A DNA stretch of 64,000 nucleotides from Sphingobacterium olei (GCF_005048855.1 NZ_SUME01000001.1:310001-374000); one strand, 5' to 3'. Shown: positions 25,907-35,923, counted from the first letter of the stretch. Notes: generated by a model not told the origin, from the sequence alone. A program made the numbers and translations.

Positions 25907-25970
25907 CCGGCCGAAGGGAGCTCATTCATTCCATTAAAATTAGCGCTAATGAATAATGAAAGCAAATTAT
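25907..25970 (-). promoter_or_regulatory. Interrupted repeat and possible pre-crRNA promoter
   Basis: The degenerate repeat stops at 25906 and a piece of its missing end (AATGAAAGCAAAT) reappears at 25955-25967, as if about 48 bp had been inserted into a terminal repeat. On the minus strand this stretch has TTTG (25963-25966), 20 nt, then TAATTTTA (25935-25942), a fair Bacteroidota promoter that would start transcription into the array. It abuts the stop codon of the gene at 25971, so read-through is also possible. Confidence 0.4.
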
Positions 25971-26555
25971 TTATCGAGATTTTGGTTCTCTAAACTCAAG
26001 GGTTTTTATTGCTTTCAGTACCGCCTTATGTTTTTTTTCGCTCAAGTTGTGGCCTACTAGACAAAATCTTTGTGTAAGGTAGTGAATCCCACCATGAGGT
26101 TCTTTATGCCATATGCTGTCTACAAATATGCCCGTACGGCCTTTGCTCATATTTCTTGGAGTTACAATATGACCCGGAAAAAATTGCACGACCGTGTCAC
26201 GATAGTATTCAGTCAGAAAAGATTTTAGATAAATAGAATCCTTTAGATTTCCTTCGGTAAAGGAGAAGTTTTTATTTAATAAAGAGTCAAAATCTTCGAT
26301 TCTAATTATAGAATCTCTTTCTATGATTTCATTTAGCTGGGTATGGATTAAATTGTTTGAATAGGCACCATAATCGAAAAACAAAGTGTCTGTCGAATCT
26401 ATAGCAATTAATCCTACATAAGAATCTATCCCTTTATGTGGGATATATTGCCATGACGAGGGGATTTTTAGTGAAAATACTCCGCCAAAATCTCTCGTCC
26501 GTTCCTTACAGGATACAATTAGAAATAGGGGTAATATAATTGCGATATATTTCAT
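25971..26555 (-). CDS. Lipoprotein of unknown function
   Basis: 194 residues starting MKYIAIILPLFLIVSCKE, a clear lipoprotein signal with Cys16. The mature part is a mixed alpha/beta domain with FGGVFSLKIPSSWQYIP near its start, similar in feel to PsbP-like or Sph-type lipoproteins, but I cannot name the family. It is last of a minus-strand group of four genes (27637 to 25971) and ends 64 nt before the CRISPR array, which is transcribed in the same direction. Confidence 0.65.
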   Translation of the reverse strand: MKYIAIILPLFLIVSCKERTRDFGGVFSLKIPSSWQYIPHKGIDSYVGLIAIDSTDTLFFDYGAYSNNLIHTQLNEIIERDSIIRIEDFDSLLNKNFSFTEGNLKDSIYLKSFLTEYYRDTVVQFFPGHIVTPRNMSKGRTGIFVDSIWHKEPHGGIHYLTQRFCLVGHNLSEKKHKAVLKAIKTLEFREPKSR

Positions 26556-26574
26556 TGTACTGTGGGATTATGGA

Positions 26575-27189
26575 TTATAGTCTTTCCGTGATCCGGAACC
26601 AATTTTCTTCTAACTTCCAATTATGTTCGGGATAATTTTTGATCAAGTCTTGATAATATTGCTGTGATTCCAGGGCATCGGTATAGATAAAATAGGTTTG
26701 CGGTGATTCGAAAAAACCGCGTGAGATCCAAAACTTTATGGTTCTTGTACCGTTATTTTTATTCGTAGTAATCCAAATATCATTTCCTCCGTTAGAGACA
26801 AGAGGAAACTTAAAAGGTAGTTCGCATATACCGTTTTTCATTTCTGTATTTGGTGTAAGCTTTCCTTCTTGAACCTCGTTGACAATTTGCTTTCGTTTGT
26901 CGTATGATATAGCCCAATCTATCTTTTCCATAACTGCACTCGGAAACTTGTTGAAATTATAGAATGTCAATAGTAATAGGATCAAGGTGATCGAAAGACT
27001 TACTATTCTATTTTGATTTAATTTTTTTCTCTCCTTTACAATTTTAATTATTTGGCGGATGGAAAGTGAAAATAACATTAGGCAGACTACAAGCCAGACA
27101 ATTGGTTGGAAAAAATATGGCAGAAGGTAATAATCTGAAATGATATAGATTAACCAAATAATTGTCAGTATTACCAGCTTAGTTACCAT
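26575..27189 (-). CDS. Small membrane protein of unknown function
   Basis: 204 residues. Three hydrophobic helices occur in the first 90 residues (VTKLVILTIIWLIYIISDYY, FFQPIVWLVVCLMLFSLSI, IVSLSITLILLLLTFYN), followed by a soluble domain with TPNTEMKNGICELPFKFPLV and RTIKFWISRGFFESPQTYF. I do not recognise it. Membrane proteins of this size beside RHS loci are often immunity proteins, so that is possible. It is 19 nt from the lipoprotein gene downstream. Confidence 0.6.
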   Translation of the reverse strand: MVTKLVILTIIWLIYIISDYYLLPYFFQPIVWLVVCLMLFSLSIRQIIKIVKERKKLNQNRIVSLSITLILLLLTFYNFNKFPSAVMEKIDWAISYDKRKQIVNEVQEGKLTPNTEMKNGICELPFKFPLVSNGGNDIWITTNKNNGTRTIKFWISRGFFESPQTYFIYTDALESQQYYQDLIKNYPEHNWKLEENWFRITERL

Positions 27190-27401
27190 TGATTCATCTT
27201 GATCTCAAAAAGTGTAAAGAACCTTCTTAAAAATACTAAATCTTTCTTAAAAACACAATGAGTTCTTTTAGTTTCTGGTCGGTCCCGAACCGCAATAGTT
27301 TTTATCTGCTCATATCGGTCAACTGCCATTCCGACAGAAAGTACACCAAATGTTATACTAGGCGCTACAACTATCTCCATTCGTTTCATATTCTGTGCCA
27401 T
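27183..27401 (-). CDS. Hypothetical small protein
   Basis: 72 residues that overlap the preceding gene by 16 nt and the following gene by 7 nt, so it fits neatly into the operon. The sequence has a basic C-terminal half (KRTHCVFKKDLVFLRRFF) and no recognisable motif. Tight packing is the main support; it could also be a piece of a frameshifted gene. Confidence 0.4.
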   Translation of the reverse strand: MAQNMKRMEIVVAPSITFGVLSVGMAVDRYEQIKTIAVRDRPETKRTHCVFKKDLVFLRRFFTLFEIKMNQW

Positions 27402-27637
27402 TCTTCCCAGAATTTTTGATTGGCCGTAACTTCATATTCGTCATCCGGCAGTATCTTAGGTGCACTGGATTGAAAAAAGAATTCGACCTGATCGACAAAT
27501 TGTAATATAGTTCGCTTATATACTTCGAAATCAATTTTTACGAGGTTTTTTCTAATGCGCAGAAAAACTTTATTCTGCTGATGTATTACTTTCCATTTAA
27601 AGCCATTTGGGCAATTTTGAATAATCACTTCATTCAT
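27386..27637 (-). CDS. Hypothetical small protein, possibly immunity-type
   Basis: 83 residues with no signal peptide: NCPNGFKWKVIHQQNKVFLRI, then a helix VYKRTILQFVDQVEFFF. I do not recognise a family. It is first in a four-gene minus-strand group upstream of the RHS locus and reads away from it. The 27638-27930 stretch upstream holds the RHS promoter element and nothing else clear. Confidence 0.5.
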   Translation of the reverse strand: MNEVIIQNCPNGFKWKVIHQQNKVFLRIRKNLVKIDFEVYKRTILQFVDQVEFFFQSSAPKILPDDEYEVTANQKFWEEWHRI

Positions 27638-27770
27638 ATCTTCCTGGAAAATTATAAAGTGACCACAATAAGGTATGAGAGCATCACCCAGCGGAATAGT
27701 TGTCGTATGATTACGCTTTATAGTCCTTAGAGCCTTCAGCTGAGCGTAGTAATATCTGGTAAAATATTTT

Positions 27771-27806
27771 TTTGATAAAATACGGTTTATTTTTGATAAA
27801 ATACGG
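27771..27806 (+). promoter_or_regulatory. Duplicated element upstream of RHS locus 1
   Basis: TTTGATAAAATACGG occurs at 27771-27785 and again at 27792-27806, exactly 21 bp apart. The same pair in the same spacing stands upstream of RHS locus 2 (41067 and 41088), and the similarity between the two leaders continues for about 130 bp to GTTCCCGTTTTCTGTYTACCG. It is a likely shared control region of both toxin loci. Confidence 0.6.
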
Positions 27807-27930
27807 CTATTTCTTGGCTGTGTTTATGGCTACCTTGTCCTCATATAGAAATTACATGCCAGAGAGATGAGACTGCTGTTCCCGTTTTCTGTTTACCGCA
27901 TGTCACTGTCTAATTAACCGAATCTTGATT

Positions 27931-30900
27931 ATGAATAAGACCTTTTATGTACTAGTTATTCTGATGAGCACACTTCTTCTCAGAAAAACATGTTTCTCGC
28001 AGGATGCTGATAAGGTTAGGATTTTTCGACCTATCCCTCAATCTCCGAGAATTTCTGCATTATCGAAATATATCAATTACCCAACCGGTGAGGCTTCGGG
28101 CGTGCCTGCTATTGATATACCTCTTTTTGAAATCAAGATTAGGGACAAGGTTATTCCTATTACACTTTCATACCATGCAAGCGGTATAAAAGTTGCAGAA
28201 AAAGAGACGGAAGTTGGTTTAGGATGGAGCATCAGAGGAATCGGTACTATTGCGAGGTGTTTCGGATCCGTGTTGGATGAATCCGCTGCAAACGGGAATT
28301 TTGCTTCTCCCTCGTATACTTTTGAACAGTTACTTTCCAAGAGGAATGAAACTGACGCAAATGCAAGGACGCAGAATTTTCACGAATTGCGAGACATAAT
28401 AAACAGGACAGGTAAAGATATGAATGCAGATCTTTTCTTTTACAGCACCGGACGTGAAAGTGGTGCTTTTTACAGAAATGGAGTGCCTTTTTTTCAAATG
28501 CCTTTTCGAGAGATGATTATAAACAATACAATTCCCGATCTCAACGGAAAATTCAATTTTAATATATCAGGAGATAAGCTTAGCTATGCTTTTACTTCAT
28601 ATTCAACAATCTCCTCCACCTATATTGAAAATGTTTACGGAGAAGATCCCATCGAAGCTTGGCATCTTACCAGCATTAGAACAGCAGACGATATTAGGCA
28701 AGTGCACATAGAATATGAACCCCGGGAAATCCAAGAACTGGTGTACTATCAAGAACAGTGCATAGGGAAAGATTTTTTATTTGGAACACCCACGGTGGGA
28801 ACACAAGCACTCAGCTCTTCAGTTAAAACGTTCACCGACACAATAACGCACCTCGAGCAACGTGTCAAAAAAATCACTACCAATGATTATACGGCAAATT
28901 TTGTCTATGCCGCTGAATCTGGACTTTTAGTTCATATAATAATTCGGAATCCATTCACCAATGAACAGGTCAAGCTCATAAATTTCTATTACAACGACAA
29001 TGACCCAGATCGAGACAGAACCAAGTTACTGGCGTTGGAATTTATGTCGCCCACCGCACTCGAGTTAACTGAAAGGTATAGTTTTCAGTATTCGAGCAGG
29101 TTACTTCCCGATTTATCAACGGGAAATGGCAGGCATGCACAAGACGTATGGGGATATTTCAATAACAAATCCAACACGGGGTTGATCACCAGCCGTACCA
29201 TCAATGGATCCGCGTTATCTTTGACAGGTATGACTGCTTCGGACCTAGCAACTGTTCACACCATTGGAAATGCAGATAGGGCCTCTTCGGCGGAGGATAT
29301 GCAAGCAGGCATTCTCACGAGTATTACCTCTCCCTACGGCGGATTTGAGATATTCGATTATGAACAGAATAAATGGGAAGAACAGGGTACAAACATAGTC
29401 AAGCATGGAGCTGGCCTCCGTATAAAACTTATCAAAAAGTACGACCGGGACAGTACCTTACTCAATGAAACGCTTTATAAATATGGTAAAAATGAAGATG
29501 GTCTGGGGACATTCCTTCAAGATGAAAGTTTGTCATTAAAGGACTATGCTGCGCAATCTTTGTACACCTACCAAAATTCCGCAGGAGCCAGTTGTAGTGG
29601 TAATTTAGATAGCTGGCAGGCCAAGTTTTTTGGTATTGGAAACTTTCAGGCCGCGTATCTGCAGGGCATGTCAATATTTTATGGTCACGTTACCCGTTAT
29701 ACAGGATTAAACAATACGTTGGCGAAAACAGCTACTATTTATGATAAAGATTCCACGCTCAACAATGTAAATACTGCGATCATGAATAACACCAATTACG
29801 GGATTTTTAATCCAGTACTAACAAATATCAACAAACTGCAGGAAATTATATATGGCATGGACGGGCCCACCACTTATAAGCCTATCCGGAAGACCCTATT
29901 CAATAGAGAGAAGTTTTTTAATCAGATTGATACGCTTTCTTTTATATACGAGTTAAAACGTTTTGTTGAGCCTCCTCCATCCTTCTGTTCCGGATATACA
30001 ATAGGCTCTTCACATATGCAACAGTTCGGAATATATGGTTACCGCTATATGGGACAGATTTCCCGCGCAATTTCGGAAACCGAAATTACCTACGGTACAT
30101 CAAATTTGGACAGCGTCGTTAAAGTCAGAAATTTTGAGTATGGAAATTTGCATCCCCTCTACGTAAAAAAGATTATAGAAACTAATGTTAATGGCTATTC
30201 AGTAGAAAAGTGGATCGATTATATAGCTGATGTAGTCAACGCTAATTCTTTAGGAGGTACTGTATTGAGTAACGATGAACTAGCGGCATATCTTTCTATG
30301 AAAAACAGAGGTGAAAGGTGGATCCCCATCCAGGAAACTATATTGAGAAACGGAACAAGAATGTCGATGAGGCGTACTTTATATAAAAACTGGGGTGGTG
30401 GCCTTGTAATGCCCCAAAGGATCGCAGAGGTAAAGCGCACTGGAGCGTGGGAGAACGAATTTATTTTTCTTAAATATGACGAGGTAGGAAATGTTTTGGA
30501 GTCAAAAAGCCGAGCGTCATTACCGACATCTTTTATAGTCGATACTCTGGGAGACCACCAACTAGCTGTAGCGCAAAATGCTACTTACAACGATATCGCT
30601 TTTACGAGCTTCGAGACGGCGAACCACGGTAATTGGTCGATGCATATTACCCCATCTATAGTGGACGATTTTTTTGCACCAACTGGAAGTAAAGTGTTGA
30701 GTGCGGCTAATAATAAGATAATAAAAGCGGGTTTGACGCCCTCAAAAACTTACATATTATCGTACTGGGCAAAAGGAACTTCGGCAGCGACGGTAAGTGG
30801 AGGAGCCGCACTACTCTTACAGAGCAGAAATGGCTGGCAGTTCTATCGGAGAACGATAAGTGGAGTAAGTCAAATAGAGTTAAATAGTTCTTTATCCGAT

Positions 30901-31437
30901 GTGTTCTTGGATGATCTTAGGCTTTATCCCGAGGGCTCATTTTTTACGACCTACACATACGATAAGCAAGGCAATATAAGTAGTATGACAGATCCAGCTG
31001 AACGTATTACTTACTACAAATTTGATTGGAAAGGACGGATGCGACTTATATTGGATCAGAACGGTCACATTACAACGAGCATATGCTACAATGCAGCCGG
31101 ACAAATGATTGATTGTGGACAAGAAAACGGAACAGCTCCTGGGATTGACGAACAGGTGGAAGAAGATGAAGAGCCATATCCACAGCCTCCATGTCCTCCT
31201 CCATCTGTTTATGAGACATTTTATTATGCAACATCCTCTGCAGCCGTATGTTCGCAGTCATCTTCCCTACAAGTACGGGCGCTATACTTCAATCCTGCAG
31301 ATAGTAAGTATTACAGCAATTGTACCTACACTTTAATTCCTGCAACAGGATATTACAGGGGTGTATCTTCGACAACGTACAAATACATTGTGAACGGTGT
31401 ACAGCAAGCAACAGGCTCGTGTTTACCGCCACTGTAA
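27931..31437 (+). CDS. RHS/YD-repeat-type protein, N-terminal partner of locus 1
   Basis: About 1,168 residues from ATG 27931 (an in-frame TTG at 27925 is an alternative). A signal peptide of about 25 residues ends near CFSQD. The first part (SKYINYPTGEASGVPAIDIPLFEI, then PITLSYHASGIKVAEKETEVGLGWS) is the conserved opening of Bacteroidota RHS-associated proteins. Scattered YD-type lines occur near the end (TYDKQGNISSMTDPAERITYYKFDWKG). The last 90 residues, after a proline-rich linker, form a small aromatic-rich module that looks like DUF5977. It pairs with the RHS core protein 19 nt downstream and likely builds the secreted or surface shell that carries the toxin. Confidence 0.75.
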   Translation: MNKTFYVLVILMSTLLLRKTCFSQDADKVRIFRPIPQSPRISALSKYINYPTGEASGVPAIDIPLFEIKIRDKVIPITLSYHASGIKVAEKETEVGLGWSIRGIGTIARCFGSVLDESAANGNFASPSYTFEQLLSKRNETDANARTQNFHELRDIINRTGKDMNADLFFYSTGRESGAFYRNGVPFFQMPFREMIINNTIPDLNGKFNFNISGDKLSYAFTSYSTISSTYIENVYGEDPIEAWHLTSIRTADDIRQVHIEYEPREIQELVYYQEQCIGKDFLFGTPTVGTQALSSSVKTFTDTITHLEQRVKKITTNDYTANFVYAAESGLLVHIIIRNPFTNEQVKLINFYYNDNDPDRDRTKLLALEFMSPTALELTERYSFQYSSRLLPDLSTGNGRHAQDVWGYFNNKSNTGLITSRTINGSALSLTGMTASDLATVHTIGNADRASSAEDMQAGILTSITSPYGGFEIFDYEQNKWEEQGTNIVKHGAGLRIKLIKKYDRDSTLLNETLYKYGKNEDGLGTFLQDESLSLKDYAAQSLYTYQNSAGASCSGNLDSWQAKFFGIGNFQAAYLQGMSIFYGHVTRYTGLNNTLAKTATIYDKDSTLNNVNTAIMNNTNYGIFNPVLTNINKLQEIIYGMDGPTTYKPIRKTLFNREKFFNQIDTLSFIYELKRFVEPPPSFCSGYTIGSSHMQQFGIYGYRYMGQISRAISETEITYGTSNLDSVVKVRNFEYGNLHPLYVKKIIETNVNGYSVEKWIDYIADVVNANSLGGTVLSNDELAAYLSMKNRGERWIPIQETILRNGTRMSMRRTLYKNWGGGLVMPQRIAEVKRTGAWENEFIFLKYDEVGNVLESKSRASLPTSFIVDTLGDHQLAVAQNATYNDIAFTSFETANHGNWSMHITPSIVDDFFAPTGSKVLSAANNKIIKAGLTPSKTYILSYWAKGTSAATVSGGAALLLQSRNGWQFYRRTISGVSQIELNSSLSDVFLDDLRLYPEGSFFTTYTYDKQGNISSMTDPAERITYYKFDWKGRMRLILDQNGHITTSICYNAAGQMIDCGQENGTAPGIDEQVEEDEEPYPQPPCPPPSVYETFYYATSSAAVCSQSSSLQVRALYFNPADSKYYSNCTYTLIPATGYYRGVSSTTYKYIVNGVQQATGSCLPPL

Positions 31438-31456
31438 TTAAGGCTAATCTCCATGA

Positions 31457-34400
31457 ATGAAAATTATGAAAAAGATATTATTATTACTGTTTAGTTTTTT
31501 TCTGACAATTGCCGGATCGGCCCAGACGCCGAGTATAAACCGAAATTTTGTAATGGGTGTCAGAGTTAAAGTGCCAGGTATGACAGCAGATTCTCAGCTT
31601 ATCACACTTTCCAATAGTCAGGCTACAAAAACCATTATGTATCTTGATGGATGGGGACGGCCGCAGCAAACAGTAAATTGGATGGCAAGCGCATCGCAAA
31701 AGGATCTGGTGAGCCATATAGAATATGACGGGATGGGAAGGGAAAGTAAAAAGTATCTTCCATATGCCGATAATTCTCAAGACGGTTCATACAAAACTAA
31801 TGGACAGCTCAGCACCTTTAATTTCTACAATGCACCAACGATAACAGATATTGTTCGAACCACACATCCATATGCCGAGACTAGCTTTGAAGTTAGCGAA
31901 GATACACGGTTAATCGAACAAGGGGCACCAGGATCGACGTGGCAACTTACAGCTACTAACGGCGATGCACATACAATTCGTCTTGAATACGGTGGTAATA
32001 TAGCAAATAGCGTTTTGATGTGGGGGGTAAATTCAAATGGAGCGAATGCAAATGCACATTATCCCGCCGGTACGCTTAGCAAGATTGTTAAACGGGACGA
32101 AAATATTCCAGATGGACAGAGTTCTGGAACTATCGAAGAATATTATGATGGGGAAAACAGACTGGTGTTGCAGCGACGCAGGGAAAACACAAGCATTCTT
32201 AACACATATTATGTTTATGATATTTATGGTGATCTTCGCTACGTATTACCTCCCACAGTTACTTCTACCACATTCATAGAGAACTCTGCCGTTTTCTTGA
32301 GCTTTATCTATTCATATAAATATGACAGCAGGGGGCGTCTCATAGAGCGGAAGAGTCCTGGAAAGGATTGGGAGGAATTTGTGTATAATAAACTAGACCA
32401 GCCTATCTTATACAGAGACGGCAACAGGAAAATTGCCGGAGAATGGATTTATAACAAAAATGATGCTGCAGGAAGAGTAGTGGAGGTCGGCGTCTATTTA
32501 TCTACATCATCACGAACGGCACTACAGACTACATTAAATAATGAGGTTTCGACTTCGCTTTGGGAAAGCCGACCTGCAGGGTACTCGTCGTATGGTAATG
32601 TCAGTTTTCCGCGAACAAATAAATCCCCTCGAGTAGTTAATTATTATGACGATTATACTTTTAGTGAAGCTGAAATATTAGCTTTACAACCACAGGGAGT
32701 TACAAGAAGCATCAAAACCAAGGGGGTTCTGACCGGGAGGACTGTATATAGGGATACCGGCGGACAGCCGTTGGTAGAGCTCTACAATTATGATGATTTT
32801 GGAAGGATGGTACAAAAGGCTTCTCAAAATCACTTAGGAGGAACGGATCATTATACCAGTACATTTTCTTTCGGTGGCGAGGTGCTTACCAGTCAACATG
32901 TACATAGACTTTCTGTTGCCGGGCCTGCCACAACTATTCTGACTACAAAAACTTATGACCATACCGGTCGTGTGAAAACTGTTAGAAAGAAAGTAAACAC
33001 ACAGCCGGAAATTCTCCAGACCCAAATAAATTATAATGAGATCGGGCAGATCAAGCAAAAGCAAATCCACAGTGAAAATGATGGAGTTACATTTTTGACT
33101 GGCATAGATTATGCATACAATGAACGGGGATGGTTGAAAAGTATAGCATCCCCTCAGTTTAGCGAGGAATTGCGGTATCAGGATCCAGATGCAGGGGGCG
33201 TGGGTCAATACAACGGAAATATTTCGGAACAGCATTGGGGCCATAATGTTACCGGTACACCTAACCGTTTCAGATATGGCTATGACGATCTCAATCAGCT
33301 CGTCTATGCAACCAGTACAGGGGCAGTTATGAGTGAGTCTATAGAATATGACCTGGCTGGCAATATCACGTCATTGACTAGGGATAATGGTATACCGGTG
33401 GCCTATTCATATACTGGGCATCAACTAACGTCGCTGAGTGGCGGTATTACGGGAACATTTTCCTACGACGCCAATGGCAATGCTCTTTCCGATCGAACAG
33501 CTACGACGTTCACCTACAATTATCTGAATCTACCGATAACTGCGGTGCGGCCAGGAAGTCTAAGCGTATATTATCTATATAATGCATTGGGTACCAAGCT
33601 GAGCAAGGCAGCTATGGCCGGTGGGACGCCGGTACAACGTGACTACGTTTCCGATATAGAATACAACAAGGTGGGAACTGCAGCACGGTACATTGAACGT
33701 ATTACGACCGAAGACGGTTACCTGCAAAATAACGGGGGAACATATGTATACCACTACAATCTTGTTGACCATTTGGGCAATGTACGTTCAGTGATCAAGC
33801 GAGGAAGCACACCAACTTCAGTCGACCTCGTACAGCAACAGGACTATTACGCATTTGGAAAGCGTAAGGGGCTTTTGAGTGGTGGGATAAATAAGTACCT
33901 TTACAACGGTAAGGAGATGCAGGAAGAGCTTGGGGGAGGCACGCATTCAATGGGAAGCTTGTATACATTGGAAGGGCAATCCGATTACGGAGCCAGGTTT
34001 TACGATGCAGAGATCGGACGGTGGAATGTGATAGATCCACTTGCGGAAAAACATTATGGAGTAACCGGCTATCACTACGTACTGAACAATCCGCTTCGAT
34101 ATATAGACCCTTTGGGGCTGGATACGGCCCAGGTAAAGAATACAGATGAAGGCTATGAAATTTTGACGGTTACGGTATATCCAAGAACACCGCTTCCAAT
34201 AGTTATCCTCAATAATGGAGAAGGAGGATATGGGCAGCAAAATGGTGAAATGCAAACCGCAAAATACGGTTATAATATAGTTAGCGATATCGGTAACGCG
34301 ATATCAGGGACTTTAGAAGGAGCTCAGTACAGACATTATCTTGGTACGATACAACCTAGTCCGGCATATGGTTTTAAAGTTTATATGAAACCCATATTGA

Positions 34401-34714
34401 AAACATCTCAAGCTTCGCCATTTGTTAAAAAGGCAGGTTATCTAGGTCATGCCGCAAATTTAGCAACAGTTGGAACGGCATGGGCAGAAGAAGGGCACTT
34501 TGGCCAACAAACAAAAGTAGCTACGGCAAAGGCATTAACCGGTTGGGCGGGGGCTTGGGCTGGAGCAAAGATTGGAGCTACCGCTGGAGGAATTATTGGA
34601 GCTCCTGCGATGGGAATTGGTGCTGCTCCAGCTGCTTTGATTGGAGGAATATTAGGAGCGGTTGTCGGTGGTTGGGGAGGTAGTGCTATTGCTGAAACTA
34701 TATATGAATACTAA
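31457..34714 (+). CDS. RHS repeat core protein with Gly-rich C-terminal tip
   Basis: 1,085 residues with a signal peptide ending SAQTPS. A DUF6443-like N-terminal region (LDGWGRPQQTVNWMAS, EYDGMGRESKKYLPYA) is followed by YD repeats and the RHS core (HYNLVDHLGNVRSVI, KYLYNGKEMQEELG, YGARFYDAEIGRWNVIDPLA, then YIDPLGLD). The tip after the core is about 190 residues; its last 70 are a run of Gly-, Ala- and Ile-rich helices (GAKIGATAGGIIGAP and more), a glycine-zipper type often seen in membrane-inserting toxins. I infer a pore-forming or membrane-active tip. The immunity candidate follows at once. Confidence 0.85.
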   Translation: MKIMKKILLLLFSFFLTIAGSAQTPSINRNFVMGVRVKVPGMTADSQLITLSNSQATKTIMYLDGWGRPQQTVNWMASASQKDLVSHIEYDGMGRESKKYLPYADNSQDGSYKTNGQLSTFNFYNAPTITDIVRTTHPYAETSFEVSEDTRLIEQGAPGSTWQLTATNGDAHTIRLEYGGNIANSVLMWGVNSNGANANAHYPAGTLSKIVKRDENIPDGQSSGTIEEYYDGENRLVLQRRRENTSILNTYYVYDIYGDLRYVLPPTVTSTTFIENSAVFLSFIYSYKYDSRGRLIERKSPGKDWEEFVYNKLDQPILYRDGNRKIAGEWIYNKNDAAGRVVEVGVYLSTSSRTALQTTLNNEVSTSLWESRPAGYSSYGNVSFPRTNKSPRVVNYYDDYTFSEAEILALQPQGVTRSIKTKGVLTGRTVYRDTGGQPLVELYNYDDFGRMVQKASQNHLGGTDHYTSTFSFGGEVLTSQHVHRLSVAGPATTILTTKTYDHTGRVKTVRKKVNTQPEILQTQINYNEIGQIKQKQIHSENDGVTFLTGIDYAYNERGWLKSIASPQFSEELRYQDPDAGGVGQYNGNISEQHWGHNVTGTPNRFRYGYDDLNQLVYATSTGAVMSESIEYDLAGNITSLTRDNGIPVAYSYTGHQLTSLSGGITGTFSYDANGNALSDRTATTFTYNYLNLPITAVRPGSLSVYYLYNALGTKLSKAAMAGGTPVQRDYVSDIEYNKVGTAARYIERITTEDGYLQNNGGTYVYHYNLVDHLGNVRSVIKRGSTPTSVDLVQQQDYYAFGKRKGLLSGGINKYLYNGKEMQEELGGGTHSMGSLYTLEGQSDYGARFYDAEIGRWNVIDPLAEKHYGVTGYHYVLNNPLRYIDPLGLDTAQVKNTDEGYEILTVTVYPRTPLPIVILNNGEGGYGQQNGEMQTAKYGYNIVSDIGNAISGTLEGAQYRHYLGTIQPSPAYGFKVYMKPILKTSQASPFVKKAGYLGHAANLATVGTAWAEEGHFGQQTKVATAKALTGWAGAWAGAKIGATAGGIIGAPAMGIGAAPAALIGGILGAVVGGWGGSAIAETIYEY

Positions 34715-34715
34715 T

Positions 34716-35252
34716 ATGGATATTACAGTTTTTTTTAACACAAAGCGTAAATGGATTTTAGCAATAGGTCAATTGATTTTTATCGCTCTTGGGGGTTATC
34801 TATTTTTTTATCCAGAATTATTGAGCTCTGTTTTAGTTCGTAATGAAACAATTATTCAAACAATTGGCGCTATCTCACTAATATATTTTAGCTTTATTTT
34901 CTTGCTTTCAATTAAGATTTATTTCAGAAAGGTAGCATTGATTGTTAATAAGAAAGGACTTATAGATAGCTCTAATTCACTAAGTGTCGGTTTTATACCG
35001 TGGAGTAGTGTTGTAGATATTTGTCAGATTCATGAGGGTTCAGTAGCTATGGTAAAGATAGATATAACTCATTCTGAGCTTATCATTGATAGGGAGAAAA
35101 ATTTTATAAAGAGGCTGCTTTTAAGACGTCAGAATAAAAAATTAGGCTCCCCAATCGTGATTCCAATGATAGCCTTAAATACTTACGTGGATACATTAGA
35201 GAGACAATTGAGGGAGAAATGGGAACAATACAAGCTAGCTTCTGAATCTTAG
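34716..35252 (+). CDS. STM3941-like membrane protein, probable immunity protein
   Basis: 178 residues from ATG 34716; ATG 34704 is in frame but overlaps the toxin stop. Two membrane helices (WILAIGQLIFIALGGYLFFY and IGAISLIYFSFIFLLSIKIY) precede a PH-like beta domain (VALIVNKKGLIDSS, GFIPWSSVVDI, PIVIPMIALN), a layout I associate with the STM3941 family. Position directly behind the toxin tip suggests it protects the producing cell. A membrane immunity protein suits a membrane-active toxin. Confidence 0.65.
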   Translation: MDITVFFNTKRKWILAIGQLIFIALGGYLFFYPELLSSVLVRNETIIQTIGAISLIYFSFIFLLSIKIYFRKVALIVNKKGLIDSSNSLSVGFIPWSSVVDICQIHEGSVAMVKIDITHSELIIDREKNFIKRLLLRRQNKKLGSPIVIPMIALNTYVDTLERQLREKWEQYKLASES

Positions 35253-35923
35253 TGAAAAATAAAGTCAGTATGATGGTAATTAAGAGCTTTATTTTAACAA
35301 TTATTACAGCTTTGTCAGCTGTATCCTGCGGGCCAGGATTTGGGGATGTTTCAAGGGACCTCAGTGGAGGTTATGAATATTTATATGAAGGATCTGGTGC
35401 TAGTTTAGAAGGACCTAGTTGGGGGAAGCAGATTTATCCAAAAGTTATCGACTATGATTTTGATTCGACCTTTATCATTGTGGTACAAAAACCATCTTTA
35501 AGACATCATAAGGCATTTTTATATGGTAAACTCTCAATGGAATATGGAGTCTTTATCGATTATGAAGATGAAAATACCTTGAAAATAGATGTTGATTTTT
35601 TACAAAGATATCTGTTTCCCGATAGTATTTTATATCGAAATATGAAATCCAAGGGTATATCCACGGCGCGTAGCACAGCGGATTTTAACCTTATGCAGAG
35701 CGTTATAGACAGCCTGTTTCAGTATGATCCCTATTATGTGGACCTATTTTCCCGTCCGGTCAATTATTGGATCATCTCGCATAAGGAACAAAATGAAAAT
35801 GATTACGTCCCTATGTCGAAAGTATATGGTCCGTATTCAAGGGAAGATTACCTAAAAAAGCGGAAGGAGTTGGGCGTTCCGGAAGAGTTGACCTTGAAAT
35901 TAGATGAGGATGGTGATAAATGA
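35252..35923 (+). CDS. Lipoprotein of unknown function in the immunity cluster
   Basis: 223 residues from GTG 35252, which overlaps the previous stop (TAGTG); ATG at 35270 also gives a complete lipoprotein signal ending ALSAVSC. The mature part has SGGYEYLYEGSGASLEGP and YDFDSTFIIVVQKPS, a pattern of small DUF3997-like lipoproteins, though I am not certain. It is probably a second immunity or accessory gene. Its last 20 nt overlap the orphan RHS tip. Confidence 0.55.
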   Translation: MKNKVSMMVIKSFILTIITALSAVSCGPGFGDVSRDLSGGYEYLYEGSGASLEGPSWGKQIYPKVIDYDFDSTFIIVVQKPSLRHHKAFLYGKLSMEYGVFIDYEDENTLKIDVDFLQRYLFPDSILYRNMKSKGISTARSTADFNLMQSVIDSLFQYDPYYVDLFSRPVNYWIISHKEQNENDYVPMSKVYGPYSREDYLKKRKELGVPEELTLKLDEDGDK

